Below are positions 1-8,824 of a DNA stretch of 64,000 bases, one piece after another (the first letter of the stretch is position 1; every line of letters begins with the position of its first letter). The position numbers and the translations under genes were made by a program. The stretch lies in NCBI RefSeq assembly GCF_014190805.1, contig NZ_JACHVQ010000001.1:620001-684000 (forward strand), read 5' to 3'. Source of the DNA: Flexivirga oryzae (lineage in GTDB: Bacteria > Actinomycetota > Actinomycetes > Actinomycetales > Dermatophilaceae). The notes below the pieces were generated by a model. That model did no database searches. It saw only the letters and a list, made by a program, of their open reading frames with translations, and was not told where the DNA came from.

Positions 1-1702
1 TGCTCTGACCGGGCACCCGGCCGCCGCCCGTTGCCACCGAGGTGTCGGTGTATGACGGCGCAGCGCCGGACCGTTCGGCGGGTGTCGGCTCGAACCGGGT
101 CCACCCGAGCCCCTGCAGGTAGAGCTCCGGCCAGGCGTGCGCGTTGGACTGGGTGACGGTGTAGACGCCGTTCGGTGCGGGCGTGCCGGGCAGGAAGCCC
201 AGCGCCATCCGCGCGGGGATGCCGTCCGCGCGCGCCAGCATGATCATCGCCGTGGCGAACTGCGTGCAGTAACCCTTTTTGGTGACCAGGAAGTTGGACA
301 GCGGGTCCAGCTTCTTGCCGTCGACGGTCCGGCGCGGGGCCAGCGTCAGGGAGTAGGTGAACTGGTCCGAGCGCAGGTAGTTCTGGATCCGCACCGCCTC
401 GTCGAACGTGTCGTTGCCGCCGAGGCTCTTGGCCAGGGCCCGCACCCGCACCGCCGACTTCGGGTCCAGTTGCAGCTGGTTGGCGAACTCCTTGGGGTCG
501 GTGGCGCGACTCGACTCGTAGGCGTCGCGCTGCGGGATGAAGTAGTCGACCGCGTACGACTTGACGGTCTTGGACACGTACGGCTGCTGGGTGTCGCGCG
601 AGTAACCCCACTGCACATCGCCGAAGCTGCCCTGCGAGATCGGGAACGGCGCCGGCACGTCCGGTGCGTCCATGGTGTTGTTGGAGACCTGCAGCCGCTC
701 GACCGAGTCGTCGTCGGTCTTCACCGCGCCGAACGGGAGGGGGAGCGACCGGCCGTTCTGGGCCTCGATCAGGTTGTTGGAGCTCGGGAAGTCCGACCAC
801 TCGCCGTCGGAGTAGCTGCCGCCGGCGGTGACCCGCAACGGTGGCGGCGACAGGTCGCTGGTGCGGAAGTTCAGCACCGGTGCGCCGTTGGTGCTGCGCA
901 GGTCCCGGGCGAGGCTGACGGTGGTGCTGAAGGCGACGACGCCGACGCCGTTCCCGCTGCCGCCGCGGCCGAGGCCCTGCGCGAAGTAGTGCGGGCCGGC
1001 GCGCGGGATGAGCACCGGGATGATCAGCGCGAGCAGGATGGTCACGATGCCGAGGGTGCGGGCGGCCGAGGCCAGCCCGCCCAGCCCCAGCTGGTCGTCG
1101 TGCACGGTGGGGGTGAGCGCGCGCGCCCGCACCGACGACCAGGCGCGCACCAGGACGCCGCCGCCGTGCGCGACCATGGTCAGCCAGGCGGTGGCGAGCA
1201 GGATGAAGAAGACCGGGTTGAGCGCGTCGCCCGTGTTGGACGTCGACAGCATGTAGATGACCATCATCGGCACGCCGGCGAGCGCGGGCTGCCGGCAGGT
1301 GACCGCGAGGAAGTCGACCCCGATGGCGAGCCCCGGGACGATCACCTCGAGCATCATCAGCAGGCCCGGCGTGACCGGCGCCGGCGCCGCGGAGTGCTGC
1401 ACCGTCGAGTTCGCGTCCTGCACCAGGTCGTGGATCGCGCTGAAGAACGTGGAGTCCAGGTGGTCGTGGACGTTGAGGAGTATGACGACCACGAGCAACG
1501 CGACGACCTGGACCAGCAGGATCGCACCCGGCGTCGCACGGGTCAGCCGCATCGAGGCGCCGACCGCACCGACGAACGCGCACAACAGGACCAGGCCCCA
1601 GAGCCAGGCGCCGCCCTGCAGCAGGGTCGTGAGCGGCCACATCGCGACCACCGAGCCCAGCAGCGCCAGACCGGCCTCGCCCAGTCGTGCCCGGGTGATC
1701 AC
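1..1702 (-). CDS. TgpA-like transglutaminase membrane protein (3' end outside window)
   Basis: The frame starts at a GTG overlapping the stop of the DUF58 gene (GTGA) and stays open to the left edge, so the C-terminus is missing. The N-terminal 200 or so residues are strongly hydrophobic with several membrane segments (DUF3488/TgpA type). A long extracytoplasmic region follows, then the transglutaminase core. The core has the catalytic Cys in GYCTQFATAMIMLARADG and the His in NAHAWPELYL, with the Asp expected just downstream in the FEPT region. In this family the protein is encoded with a MoxR ATPase and a DUF58 protein, exactly as here. The cluster is thought to act at the cell envelope, but the substrate is unknown. 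No RBS is needed if translation is coupled. The family call is secure; the biological role is inferred. Confidence 0.88.
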   Translation of the reverse strand, partial: MITRARLGEAGLALLGSVVAMWPLTTLLQGGAWLWGLVLLCAFVGAVGASMRLTRATPGAILLVQVVALLVVVILLNVHDHLDSTFFSAIHDLVQDANSTVQHSAAPAPVTPGLLMMLEVIVPGLAIGVDFLAVTCRQPALAGVPMMVIYMLSTSNTGDALNPVFFILLATAWLTMVAHGGGVLVRAWSSVRARALTPTVHDDQLGLGGLASAARTLGIVTILLALIIPVLIPRAGPHYFAQGLGRGGSGNGVGVVAFSTTVSLARDLRSTNGAPVLNFRTSDLSPPPLRVTAGGSYSDGEWSDFPSSNNLIEAQNGRSLPLPFGAVKTDDDSVERLQVSNNTMDAPDVPAPFPISQGSFGDVQWGYSRDTQQPYVSKTVKSYAVDYFIPQRDAYESSRATDPKEFANQLQLDPKSAVRVRALAKSLGGNDTFDEAVRIQNYLRSDQFTYSLTLAPRRTVDGKKLDPLSNFLVTKKGYCTQFATAMIMLARADGIPARMALGFLPGTPAPNGVYTVTQSNAHAWPELYLQGLGWTRFEPTPAERSGAAPSYTDTSVATGGGRVPGQS

Positions 1703-2982
1703 AGCGAACCCACCTGCACCAGGGCCTTGTTCGTGACCGTCGACCAGGCGTCGAGGATGGGCAGTTTCGCGTCGACGATGACCACCCGCCAGCCGGCGGT
1801 GGCCAGCCGTTCCCGGACCCGCTGCGCGGCCTCGCTCGGTTCGGAGCGCTCGGCGCCGCGTCGGCCGTGCGCGAAACTCGACGGGTCCAGGACGAAGCCG
1901 AGCGCCGCCGCACCCGGCTGCCGCAGCCCGGCCAGCTCGGTGGCGGTGTCGTCGTCACCGGCGGCGATGACGGCGACCGCGAGCCCGCCGGCCGAGACGT
2001 GTTCGAGCGCGGTGGACTGCACCTGCTCGAAGTCCTCGTCGGTGCCCAGTTGCACCGAGGCCAGGTCCTCGATCAGCTCCGGGACCGGACGCTCGATCAT
2101 CAGCGCGGCGTTGGGGGACTGGACCGCCTCCTGGGTGACCAGCTGCGTCCGGTAGCCCAGCTCCTCGAGCCGGACGAGCACGGAGGCGACGGCGCTCACC
2201 GCCCACTCGAAGGAGCTGGCGGCGCCGGTGCCGGCGTGTGCGGACTCGCGCGAGTCCAGCAGCACGAGCGCCGAGCGGCGGGCCGGCCGGTCCTCCTGGC
2301 GCACCATGAGCTCGCCGCGGTGCGCGGTCGCCGGCCAGTGGACCTTCCGCAGGTCGTCGCCATCGTGGTAGTTGCGGATCGACACGTCCTCCTCGCCGTG
2401 CAGCGCGATCATCTGCGGCGTCTCGCCGTCGTTGCCGACACCGGAGCCGGGCGGGTGACCGGCGCCCAGGGGCACGACGCGCGGCAGGACGAGCAGCTCG
2501 TCGGTGCTGGTGAGCGACCGGGTCACGTGGGTGAGCCCGAACGGGTCACGCTGGGTGAGGGTCACCGGGCCGAGCCGGTAGCGACCGCGCAGGTGGCTGC
2601 GCACGACATACCGCACCTGCCGGGTGGCGCCGGGCTCGAGTTTGGCGACGACGAAGCGCGGCCGGTCGCCGAGCACGTAGTCGATGCGTTCCTCGGCGAG
2701 GTAGAGCCGGCTGGAGCGGTGGTCGACGTTGGTGAACGTCACCTCGACCTCCGCCCGCTCGTCGGGTATGGCGGTCGGCGGGTTGACGGTGCGGCGCACC
2801 TCCAGCCGCGGCGCGGGCCGGCGGGCGAACAGCAGCGCACCGACCGCGAGCAGCACCAGCAGCACCCCGACGCGCACGATGTCCTCGAAGCCGAGCACCA
2901 GGCCGGCGACGGTCAGCACGATGCCGGCGCTGATGAACCCGCGGCCCAGGCCGGTGAAGGTGTGGGGTCGTCCGGCGGCCAT
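1699..2982 (-). CDS. DUF58 domain protein (MoxR-associated, VWA-like)
   Basis: The protein has 427 residues. Two closely spaced hydrophobic segments lie near residues 13-55 (GFISAGIVLTVAGLVLGF and the VLLVLLAVGALLFA stretch), followed by a cytoplasmic region. The DUF58 signature lies around residues 205-235 (IRNYHDGDDLRKVHWPATAH), with a VWA-like ALVLLDSRES strand after it. It sits between moxR and the transglutaminase gene with ATGA/GTGA overlaps on both sides, so the three are translated as one operon. In characterised MoxR systems DUF58 proteins are partners or substrates of the AAA+ ATPase. The start ATG overlaps the moxR stop. No specific function can be assigned beyond membership of this triad. 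Confidence 0.9.
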   Translation of the reverse strand: MAAGRPHTFTGLGRGFISAGIVLTVAGLVLGFEDIVRVGVLLVLLAVGALLFARRPAPRLEVRRTVNPPTAIPDERAEVEVTFTNVDHRSSRLYLAEERIDYVLGDRPRFVVAKLEPGATRQVRYVVRSHLRGRYRLGPVTLTQRDPFGLTHVTRSLTSTDELLVLPRVVPLGAGHPPGSGVGNDGETPQMIALHGEEDVSIRNYHDGDDLRKVHWPATAHRGELMVRQEDRPARRSALVLLDSRESAHAGTGAASSFEWAVSAVASVLVRLEELGYRTQLVTQEAVQSPNAALMIERPVPELIEDLASVQLGTDEDFEQVQSTALEHVSAGGLAVAVIAAGDDDTATELAGLRQPGAAALGFVLDPSSFAHGRRGAERSEPSEAAQRVRERLATAGWRVVIVDAKLPILDAWSTVTNKALVQVGSL

Positions 2983-3998
2983 CAGCGTGCGGCCGAGGGC
3001 ACCGCCACGTGACGGACGATCTCGGTGAGGACACCGCCGACGCCGCGGTGCAGGTGCTGGTTGTCGCTGGACAGGATCACGCGGTGGGCCAGCACCGGCT
3101 CGATGAGCCGCTGCACGTCCTCGGGTATGACGTGGTCGCGCCCGTCCAGTGCGGCGCCGGCGCGCGCCGCGCGCAACAGGTGCAGCGACGCACGCGGCGA
3201 CGCGCCCAGCCGCAGCGCCTTGCTGCCGCGGGTGGCGCCGACGATGTCGACGATGTACTGCCGCAGCGCCGGGCTGGCGTGCACGGCCGAGACCCGGCGC
3301 GCCATCCGGGCGACGGTGTCACCATCGGTGACCGGCTGCAGCCGCTCCAGCGGCGACGCCCCGCCGTGCACGTCGAGCATCTCCAGCTCCGCGGTGGGTG
3401 TCGGGTAGCCCATCGAGATCCGCGTCATGAAGCGGTCCCGCTGCGCCTCGGGCAGCGGGTAGGTGCCTTCCATCTCGATGGGGTTCTGGGTGGCCATGAC
3501 GAGGAACGGTGCCTTCAGCTGGTAGGTCTGGCCGTCGACGGTGACCTGCCCCTCCTCCATGCACTCCAGCAGCGCCGACTGCGTCTTGGGCGAGGCGCGG
3601 TTGATCTCGTCGCCGACGACGATGTTGGCGAAGATCGCACCGCGCCGGAACTCGAAGGTGCGGCTGTCCTGGTTGAAGACGCTGACCCCGGTCACATCGC
3701 TGGGCAGCAGGTCCGGGGTGAACTGGATGCGGCGCATCGGGCAGTCGATCGATCGTGCGAGGGCCTTGGCGAGCATCGTCTTGCCGACCCCGGGAACGTC
3801 CTCGAGCAACAGGTGGCCGCCCGCGAACAACACGACGACCGCGGTGCGGATGACCTCCGACTTGCCCTCGATGACCGAGGCAACGGCTTGGTGGATGGCG
3901 GTCGCCACCTGCTGGACGTCCTCGATGGTGGTCGGATCGTCGGCAGGTGAAGTGACGGGCGCCGGGGTGACGGGGCCCGTCTCGGTCGTGAAGGACAT
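2982..3998 (-). CDS. moxR: MoxR-family AAA+ ATPase
   Basis: The protein has 338 residues. Walker A is GVGKT at residues 70-74, Walker B is VVGDEINRASPKTQSALLE, and sensor 1 lies in FLVMATQNPIEMEGTYPLPE, a signature of the MoxR subfamily. The C-terminal lid contains the ASPRASLHLLRAARA helix. MoxR ATPases are chaperone-like AAA+ proteins that assemble or activate partner complexes with VWA/DUF58 proteins. This gene is first in the minus-strand operon with the DUF58 and transglutaminase genes. It is divergent from the dcw cluster, and about 430 bp separate it from mraZ, so it must have its own promoter there. The start ATG follows a weak purine stretch (AGGATCGAGAT). Confidence 0.94.
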   Translation of the reverse strand: MSFTTETGPVTPAPVTSPADDPTTIEDVQQVATAIHQAVASVIEGKSEVIRTAVVVLFAGGHLLLEDVPGVGKTMLAKALARSIDCPMRRIQFTPDLLPSDVTGVSVFNQDSRTFEFRRGAIFANIVVGDEINRASPKTQSALLECMEEGQVTVDGQTYQLKAPFLVMATQNPIEMEGTYPLPEAQRDRFMTRISMGYPTPTAELEMLDVHGGASPLERLQPVTDGDTVARMARRVSAVHASPALRQYIVDIVGATRGSKALRLGASPRASLHLLRAARAGAALDGRDHVIPEDVQRLIEPVLAHRVILSSDNQHLHRGVGGVLTEIVRHVAVPSAAR

Positions 3999-4290
3999 AT
4001 CTCGATCCTGCCTGATGGTTGCGGATCGGTCACCTCATTCAGCGAACGACTGAAACCCAATCGTTGCCCGACCCCCGGGATGTTCGAACCTTTCGCCTCC
4101 CATTCTGCCCCCTGCCGGTGTTCCTCCACTTCTCCCCACCGCCCGCCGCCGGTTGCCCGCGGCGGCCGGGCCTCGGGTGGATCGCCGCGGAATCGCGCGG
4201 TCGAGAGGAGCGGAATGTCCGGGTATGACGTGCTCCGGCGCGGCCGGCAGGGGAGTGAGGCCGAGCACCTCCCCACCTCGCTCCACCGCG

Positions 4291-4320
4291 CTGACCTGCA
4301 CATATGTGGAGTGTTAGCCT
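4291..4320 (+). promoter_or_regulatory. candidate promoter for the mraZ operon
   Basis: A -35-like CTGACC at 4291-4296 and a -10-like TAGCCT at 4315-4320 are 18 bp apart, upstream of the MraZ boxes and about 105 bp before the mraZ start. The rest of 3999-4425 holds no gene. It must also contain the divergent moxR promoter, for which I see no convincing hexamers. Confidence 0.4.
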
Positions 4321-4346
4321 CTCGGGAACCGTCGCGGGGGCGACAG

Positions 4347-4372
4347 GTGGGGGAAAGTGGAGTACGGTGGGG
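4347..4372 (+). promoter_or_regulatory. MraZ box: three GTGGRG repeats at 10-bp spacing
   Basis: GTGGGG (4347-4352), GTGGAG (4357-4362) and GTGGGG (4367-4372) form three direct repeats with an exact 10-bp period, ending 54 bp before the mraZ start. MraZ in other bacteria binds TGGGN direct repeats spaced by 5 nt in its own promoter, and this array matches that rule. It lies downstream of the candidate -10 element, consistent with autorepression of the dcw operon. Confidence 0.82.
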
Positions 4373-4425
4373 CACGTTGATGAGCTGCGGCGCGCGCGTC
4401 AGGGACCACGGAGGAGGTGCGGTGC

Positions 4426-4860
4426 ATGTTTCTCGGCACTCACACCCCTCGGCTGGACGAGAAGGGTCGGCTGTTCCTGCCCGCGAAGTTCCGCGACAAG
4501 CTCGCCGGCGGCCTGGTCATCACCCGTGGCCAGGAGCGCTGCCTCTACGTCTTCGCGATGGCCGACTTCGAGCACCTCGCCGCCGAGATGAACAACACAC
4601 CCGTCACCAATCGGGCCGTCCGCAACTTCCAGCGGGTGCTGCTGTCCGCGGCCTCCGACGAGATCCCGGACAAGCAGGGTCGCGTCACCATCCCGGCCGT
4701 GCTGCGCGAGTACGCCGGACTGACCAAGGACTGCACGGTGATCGGCACCGGCAACCGGGTCGAGGTCTGGGACACCGCGGCCTGGAACGACTTCCTCGCG
4801 GCAACCGAGGACGACTTCGCCGATCAGGGCGAGGAGGTGATTCCTGGCGGGCTGTTCTGA
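4426..4860 (+). CDS. mraZ: MraZ transcriptional regulator of the dcw cluster
   Basis: The protein has 144 residues and begins MFLGTHTPRLDEKGRLFLPAKF, the canonical MraZ start. The ATG at 4426 is preceded by GAGGAGG at 4411-4417. A GTG at 4417 is in frame but overlaps that RBS and is rejected. Two MraZ/AbrB-like repeats are visible, each with a DEKGR or DKQGR motif: residues 10-20 (RLDEKGRLFLP) and about 80-90 (PDKQGRVTIPA). MraZ binds the repeat box in its own promoter and controls the division operon. It is the first gene of the cluster, 134 bp before rsmH. Length and motifs are ordinary for the family. Confidence 0.97.
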   Translation: MFLGTHTPRLDEKGRLFLPAKFRDKLAGGLVITRGQERCLYVFAMADFEHLAAEMNNTPVTNRAVRNFQRVLLSAASDEIPDKQGRVTIPAVLREYAGLTKDCTVIGTGNRVEVWDTAAWNDFLAATEDDFADQGEEVIPGGLF

Positions 4861-4994
4861 CCCCCGGCCTCCATCCGCTCGGCAACCCCGACGTTCCGGC
4901 ACACCTTCCCCGGTGCCGGAGCCACGGGCGAAGCCCAGGAGCGGCTGGGGACCAGGAGCCAGAAAAGCCACAGGGATCACCGGGAGCACGACGG

Positions 4995-6038
4995 ATGACC
5001 ATCGACACGCGCATCGCGGGCAAGGAGCTGGGTGTGACCGCTGCAGGCGCCGCCGACCGGCACGTGCCGGTGCTCGCCGCCCGCATCACCGAGCTGCTGA
5101 CCCCGGCACTGGACCAGCCCGGCGCGGTCTTCCTGGACGGCACGCTCGGCATGGGCGGCCACAGCGAGGCGATCCTCGCCGCCTGCCCGCAGGTCACCGT
5201 CTACGGCGTCGACCGCGACACCCAGGCGCTGACGCTCGCCGGCGAGCGGCTCGCGCCGTACGGCGACCGCTTCCGGCCGGTCCATGCGGTGTATGACGAG
5301 GCGATCGACGCACTCGCCGAGCGCGGCGTGACCGCGATCGACGGTGCGCTGTTCGACCTGGGCGTCTCCTCGCTGCAACTGGACGAGACCGACCGCGGGT
5401 TCGCCTACAGCGTCGACGCACCCCTCGACATGCGGATGGACCAGAGCACCGGACCGACCGCCGCGGACGTGCTCAACGGCTACGCCGCCGCGGACCTGGA
5501 GCGCATCCTGCGCACGTACGGCGAGGAGCGCTTCGCCCGCAGGATCGCCGCCGCGATCGTGCGCGAGCGGGAACGGCAGCCGTTCACCGACTCCGCCCGG
5601 CTGGTCGAGCTGCTGCGGCAGACCATCCCGGCGGCGTCCCAGCGCACCGGGGGACACCCGGGCAAGCGGACGTTCCAGGCGCTGCGCATCGAGGTCAACG
5701 GCGAACTCGCGGCCTGGGAGGCCGCGCTGCCGGCCGCCGTCGACGCACTCGCGGTCGGCGGCCGGATCGCGGTCCTGTCCTACCACTCGCTGGAGGACCG
5801 GATCACCAAGCGCGCCCTGGCCGCCGGTGCCACGAGCACCGCGCCGCCGGGGTTGCCGGTCGAGCTGCCCGAGCACGCGCCGTACCTCGCGCTGCTGACC
5901 CGCGGCGCCGAGCAGCCTTCCCAGGAAGAAATCAGCAACAACCCGCGCGCGGCGTCCGCACGTTTGCGCGCCGCCGAACGTATTCTCCCCACAAACCGTG
6001 GGGTTCAGCAGTCCAGATCGAAGGGACTTCGTCGATGA
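4995..6038 (+). CDS. rsmH: 16S rRNA (cytosine(1402)-N4)-methyltransferase
   Basis: The protein has 347 residues and is RsmH/MraW. It contains HVPVLAARITELL, the SAM-binding segment FLDGTLGMGGHSEAIL, the ALFDLGVSSLQLDE motif, FAYSVDAPLDMRMD, and the C-terminal KRTFQALRIEVNGEL and LSYHSLEDRITK motifs. It N4-methylates C1402 of 16S rRNA. The frame is open far upstream (to 4080), but homology begins just after the ATG at 4995, which has GGAG at 4983-4986. Its stop overlaps the ftsL start by ATGA. The position after mraZ is the standard dcw order. Confidence 0.96.
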   Translation: MTIDTRIAGKELGVTAAGAADRHVPVLAARITELLTPALDQPGAVFLDGTLGMGGHSEAILAACPQVTVYGVDRDTQALTLAGERLAPYGDRFRPVHAVYDEAIDALAERGVTAIDGALFDLGVSSLQLDETDRGFAYSVDAPLDMRMDQSTGPTAADVLNGYAAADLERILRTYGEERFARRIAAAIVRERERQPFTDSARLVELLRQTIPAASQRTGGHPGKRTFQALRIEVNGELAAWEAALPAAVDALAVGGRIAVLSYHSLEDRITKRALAAGATSTAPPGLPVELPEHAPYLALLTRGAEQPSQEEISNNPRAASARLRAAERILPTNRGVQQSRSKGLRR

Positions 6039-6709
6039 GCCAGCTGACCGCCCTCCCACGGCCTGCCACCCGGGCCGCGCGACCGAGCCGGTCGGCGCGG
6101 CCGACCCCGAAAACGCCGCGTCTCCGGCTCGTCGAGACCAAGGACGCCGCCGAACACACCGGCGCCGGCTTCGTCGTCCTGTGCGTCCTGCTGCTGGTGG
6201 GTGGCCTGATCAGCCTCCTGCTGCTCAACACCAACCGGGCGCAGGAGTCCTTCGCGATCGAGAAGCTGCAGGCGAGGTCGGCGAGCCTGACCGACCAGCA
6301 ACAGCAGCTCGCCGGCGAGATCGACACCATCTCGGCGCCGCAGCAGCTGGCGTTGCAGGCCCAGGGTCTCGGGCTGGAGCCGGCGGCCAAGGTCCGCTAC
6401 GTGCGCAAGTCGGATGGCAAGCAGCTCGGCGTGGCGACCCGGTCCGGCAAGGACTCCGCCCTTACCGTGGACACGCTGCCTTCGACGCCTGCTTCGCGGG
6501 TTGCGGGGGTGGCCGTCAGTGCGGCCTCGTCGAGTCTGCTGGTGACCAAGCTGGCGCCCGCGGAGAAGGCGACGGCGGTGACCAGGACCGAGCGCGGGGG
6601 CGCGAAGAAGTCCGAAAAGCAAGGAACGACAACGAAGTCCACCACGACCGACAACACGGCGAAGCCCACCGCCGGCTCGAGCGCCAAGTCCACCAAGTCC
6701 GCGAACTAG
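6035..6709 (+). CDS. ftsL: FtsL-like septum formation initiator protein
   Basis: The protein has 224 residues. A basic cytoplasmic N-terminus is followed by one transmembrane helix at about residues 47-68 (GFVVLCVLLLVGGLISLLLL). A coiled coil follows (FAIEKLQARSASLTDQQQQL), and then a long Lys/Thr/Ser-rich C-terminal tail (from about residue 180) that most FtsL/DivIC proteins lack. Position between rsmH and ftsI, topology and coiled coil identify it as the FtsL-type bitopic divisome protein that partners FtsI/FtsW. Sequence conservation in this family is low, so the call rests on position and topology. It is ATGA-coupled to rsmH. Confidence 0.85.
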   Translation: MSQLTALPRPATRAARPSRSARPTPKTPRLRLVETKDAAEHTGAGFVVLCVLLLVGGLISLLLLNTNRAQESFAIEKLQARSASLTDQQQQLAGEIDTISAPQQLALQAQGLGLEPAAKVRYVRKSDGKQLGVATRSGKDSALTVDTLPSTPASRVAGVAVSAASSSLLVTKLAPAEKATAVTRTERGGAKKSEKQGTTTKSTTTDNTAKPTAGSSAKSTKSAN

Positions 6710-6728
6710 TCGACCACGAGGTAACCAC

Positions 6729-8756
6729 GTGAGCACGTCCCGACGCCCCGGTGTACGCAGCGCGCGCCCGAGCGGCTCGACACGGGCGTCCGGGGCCGGC
6801 AACAGCAGCAGGGGGAGGGCGCGCCCGCAGAGCACCGACACCCGGTCCGGCCGGCGCCCGGTCGTCGGCACCGCTGCGGCCGGTGGGCAGCAGAAGGCGA
6901 AGTCCAAGGCGAAGACCAAGGGGTCCGGGCGGCGCCCGGCCGCGTCCCCGCCGAGGCGCCCGCGTCGCCCGGTGGCGCTGGGGGTCGGACACCCGCGACG
7001 CCGTGCCCGCATGCTCATGGTCGTCACGCTGATCGTCTTCAGCCTGTTCGCCGCCCAGTTGCTGCGCATCCAGGGCCTGGACGCCAAGGGCGTCTCGGAG
7101 AAGGCACTCGACTCCCGGCTGCACGCAACGATGCTGCCCGCACTGCGCGGTTCGATCGTCGACGACAACGGCGTGGTGCTCGCCTCCAGCGTCGACCGGT
7201 TCAACGTGACCGACGACCCGACGGCGACGGTGACCTACCGGAAACGGGTCGACGGGCAGGTCCAGCAGGTCGGCCTCGTCGGTGCCGCCACCGACATCGC
7301 GGACATCCTCGGCGTCCAGCCGCAGCCCATCCTCACCGTGATGCAGCAGGCGCTGAAGAAGAACTCCCGCTTCACCTACCTGGCCAAGCAGGCCACGCCC
7401 CGCCAGTGGCAGGCGATCGCCAAACTCGGCATACCGGGCGTCTACAGCGAGACCACCACCGAGCGCAACTACCCCCAGGGCACCTCGGTGGCGCCACTGA
7501 TCGGCTGGGTCGACACCAACGGCAAGGGCGGCGGCGGCCTGGAGCAGATGGAGCAGGGAGTGCTCAACGGCACCCCCGGCAAGCACATCTACGAGCAGGC
7601 GCCGGACGGCAGCGTCATCGCCACCGGCGACAACCAGGACACCCCGGCCGTCAACGGCGAGAACGTCAAGCTCACCCTCGACAACGACCTGCAGTGGTAC
7701 TCCCAGAACGCCATCGCCGCCGCCGTGAAGAAGACCGGTGCGCTGTCCGGCGAGGTCGTGGTGATGGACACCCAGCAGAACCTCAAGACGATCGCGAGCT
7801 ACCCGAGCTTCGACAACAACGACGTCGGCGCGGCCGACAACAGCGACCTGCAGTCCAAGCCGTTCACCCAGGCGTACGAGCCGGGCTCCACCAGCAAGGT
7901 CATCACCATGGCCGCGCTCCTGGAGGAGGGCAAGGCGACACCGTTCACCCACGTGGTGGTGCCGCCGCTGCTGACCCGGGCCGGGGAGACGTTCCACGAC
8001 GCGGAGAAGCACGGCACCGAACAGCTCACCCTGTCCGGCGTCCTCGCCCAGTCCTCCAACATCGGCACGATGATCGAGGGCAGCAAGCTGCCCAAGGGCA
8101 CGCTCTACAAGTACCTGCGGGCGTTCGGGCTCGGGCAGACCACCGGTATCGGCTACCCCGGCGAGTCCAAGGGCCTGCTCACGTCATACAAGGACTGGAG
8201 CGCCACCCAGCGTTTCACCGTGATGTTCGGCCAGGGCCTGGCCGGCACCGCGATCCAGGAGGCGTCCGTCTTCGCCACCGTCGCCAACGACGGGGTCAAG
8301 GAGCCGGTCAAGCTCATCGCCGGGGTCGGCGAGGGTGACGACTACACCGCGCCGCAGGACGACCGCAAGGCCAAGCGGGTCATCTCCCGGGCCACCGCGA
8401 ACAAGCTCACCAAGATGATGGAGGGCATCGTCTCCGAGACCGGTACGGCGCCGATGGCCGGGGTCAAGGGCTACTCGGTGGCGGGCAAGACCGGCACCGC
8501 CGACCGCTACGACCAGGAGCTGGGCCGCTACAACGGTGTCACCGCCTCGTTCATCGGTTTCGCACCCGCCGACCACCCGCGCTACATCGTCGCGGTCACG
8601 CTGCAGCGACCGGTCCACGGCACGTTCGGCGGCCAGCTGGCCGGCCCGGTGTTCTCCCAGATCATGGGCTACGCGCTGCAGAAGGCCGGGGTCCCGGCGA
8701 ACCAGAAGCAGGCCTCGCCCTACCCGCTGACCTTCGAGACGACGGGGAAGAAATGA
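6729..8756 (+). CDS. ftsI: septal peptidoglycan transpeptidase FtsI/PBP3
   Basis: The protein has 675 residues and a GTG start. An N-terminal, very basic low-complexity cytoplasmic extension of about 95 residues precedes one transmembrane helix (MLMVVTLIVFSLFAAQLLRI). The penicillin-binding dimerisation domain (RGSIVDDNGVVLASS) and the transpeptidase domain follow. Active-site motifs are SxxK at S387 (STSK), SxN at 442-444 (SSN) and KTG at 587-589. No PASTA repeats follow. It cross-links septal peptidoglycan at the inner face of the division site with FtsW. In most actinobacteria the next gene is murE; here it is murF. Confidence 0.95.
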   Translation: MSTSRRPGVRSARPSGSTRASGAGNSSRGRARPQSTDTRSGRRPVVGTAAAGGQQKAKSKAKTKGSGRRPAASPPRRPRRPVALGVGHPRRRARMLMVVTLIVFSLFAAQLLRIQGLDAKGVSEKALDSRLHATMLPALRGSIVDDNGVVLASSVDRFNVTDDPTATVTYRKRVDGQVQQVGLVGAATDIADILGVQPQPILTVMQQALKKNSRFTYLAKQATPRQWQAIAKLGIPGVYSETTTERNYPQGTSVAPLIGWVDTNGKGGGGLEQMEQGVLNGTPGKHIYEQAPDGSVIATGDNQDTPAVNGENVKLTLDNDLQWYSQNAIAAAVKKTGALSGEVVVMDTQQNLKTIASYPSFDNNDVGAADNSDLQSKPFTQAYEPGSTSKVITMAALLEEGKATPFTHVVVPPLLTRAGETFHDAEKHGTEQLTLSGVLAQSSNIGTMIEGSKLPKGTLYKYLRAFGLGQTTGIGYPGESKGLLTSYKDWSATQRFTVMFGQGLAGTAIQEASVFATVANDGVKEPVKLIAGVGEGDDYTAPQDDRKAKRVISRATANKLTKMMEGIVSETGTAPMAGVKGYSVAGKTGTADRYDQELGRYNGVTASFIGFAPADHPRYIVAVTLQRPVHGTFGGQLAGPVFSQIMGYALQKAGVPANQKQASPYPLTFETTGKK

Positions 8757-8824
8757 CCCGGGCGAATGCCGGGGCCGGCGCAGGAGGCACCCGGCGATGA
8801 GCGGCGAAAAGCCCTGACCACGCC

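Noticed and set aside
137..3012. Long plus-strand open frames opposite the DUF58, MoxR and transglutaminase genes
   Set aside because: They are Arg/His/Gln-rich shadows of high-GC genes on the other strand, with no domain motifs.
4080..4994. Upstream in-frame extension of rsmH across the mraZ gene
   Set aside because: RsmH homology begins at the ATG at 4995, and the extension overlaps mraZ in a different frame.
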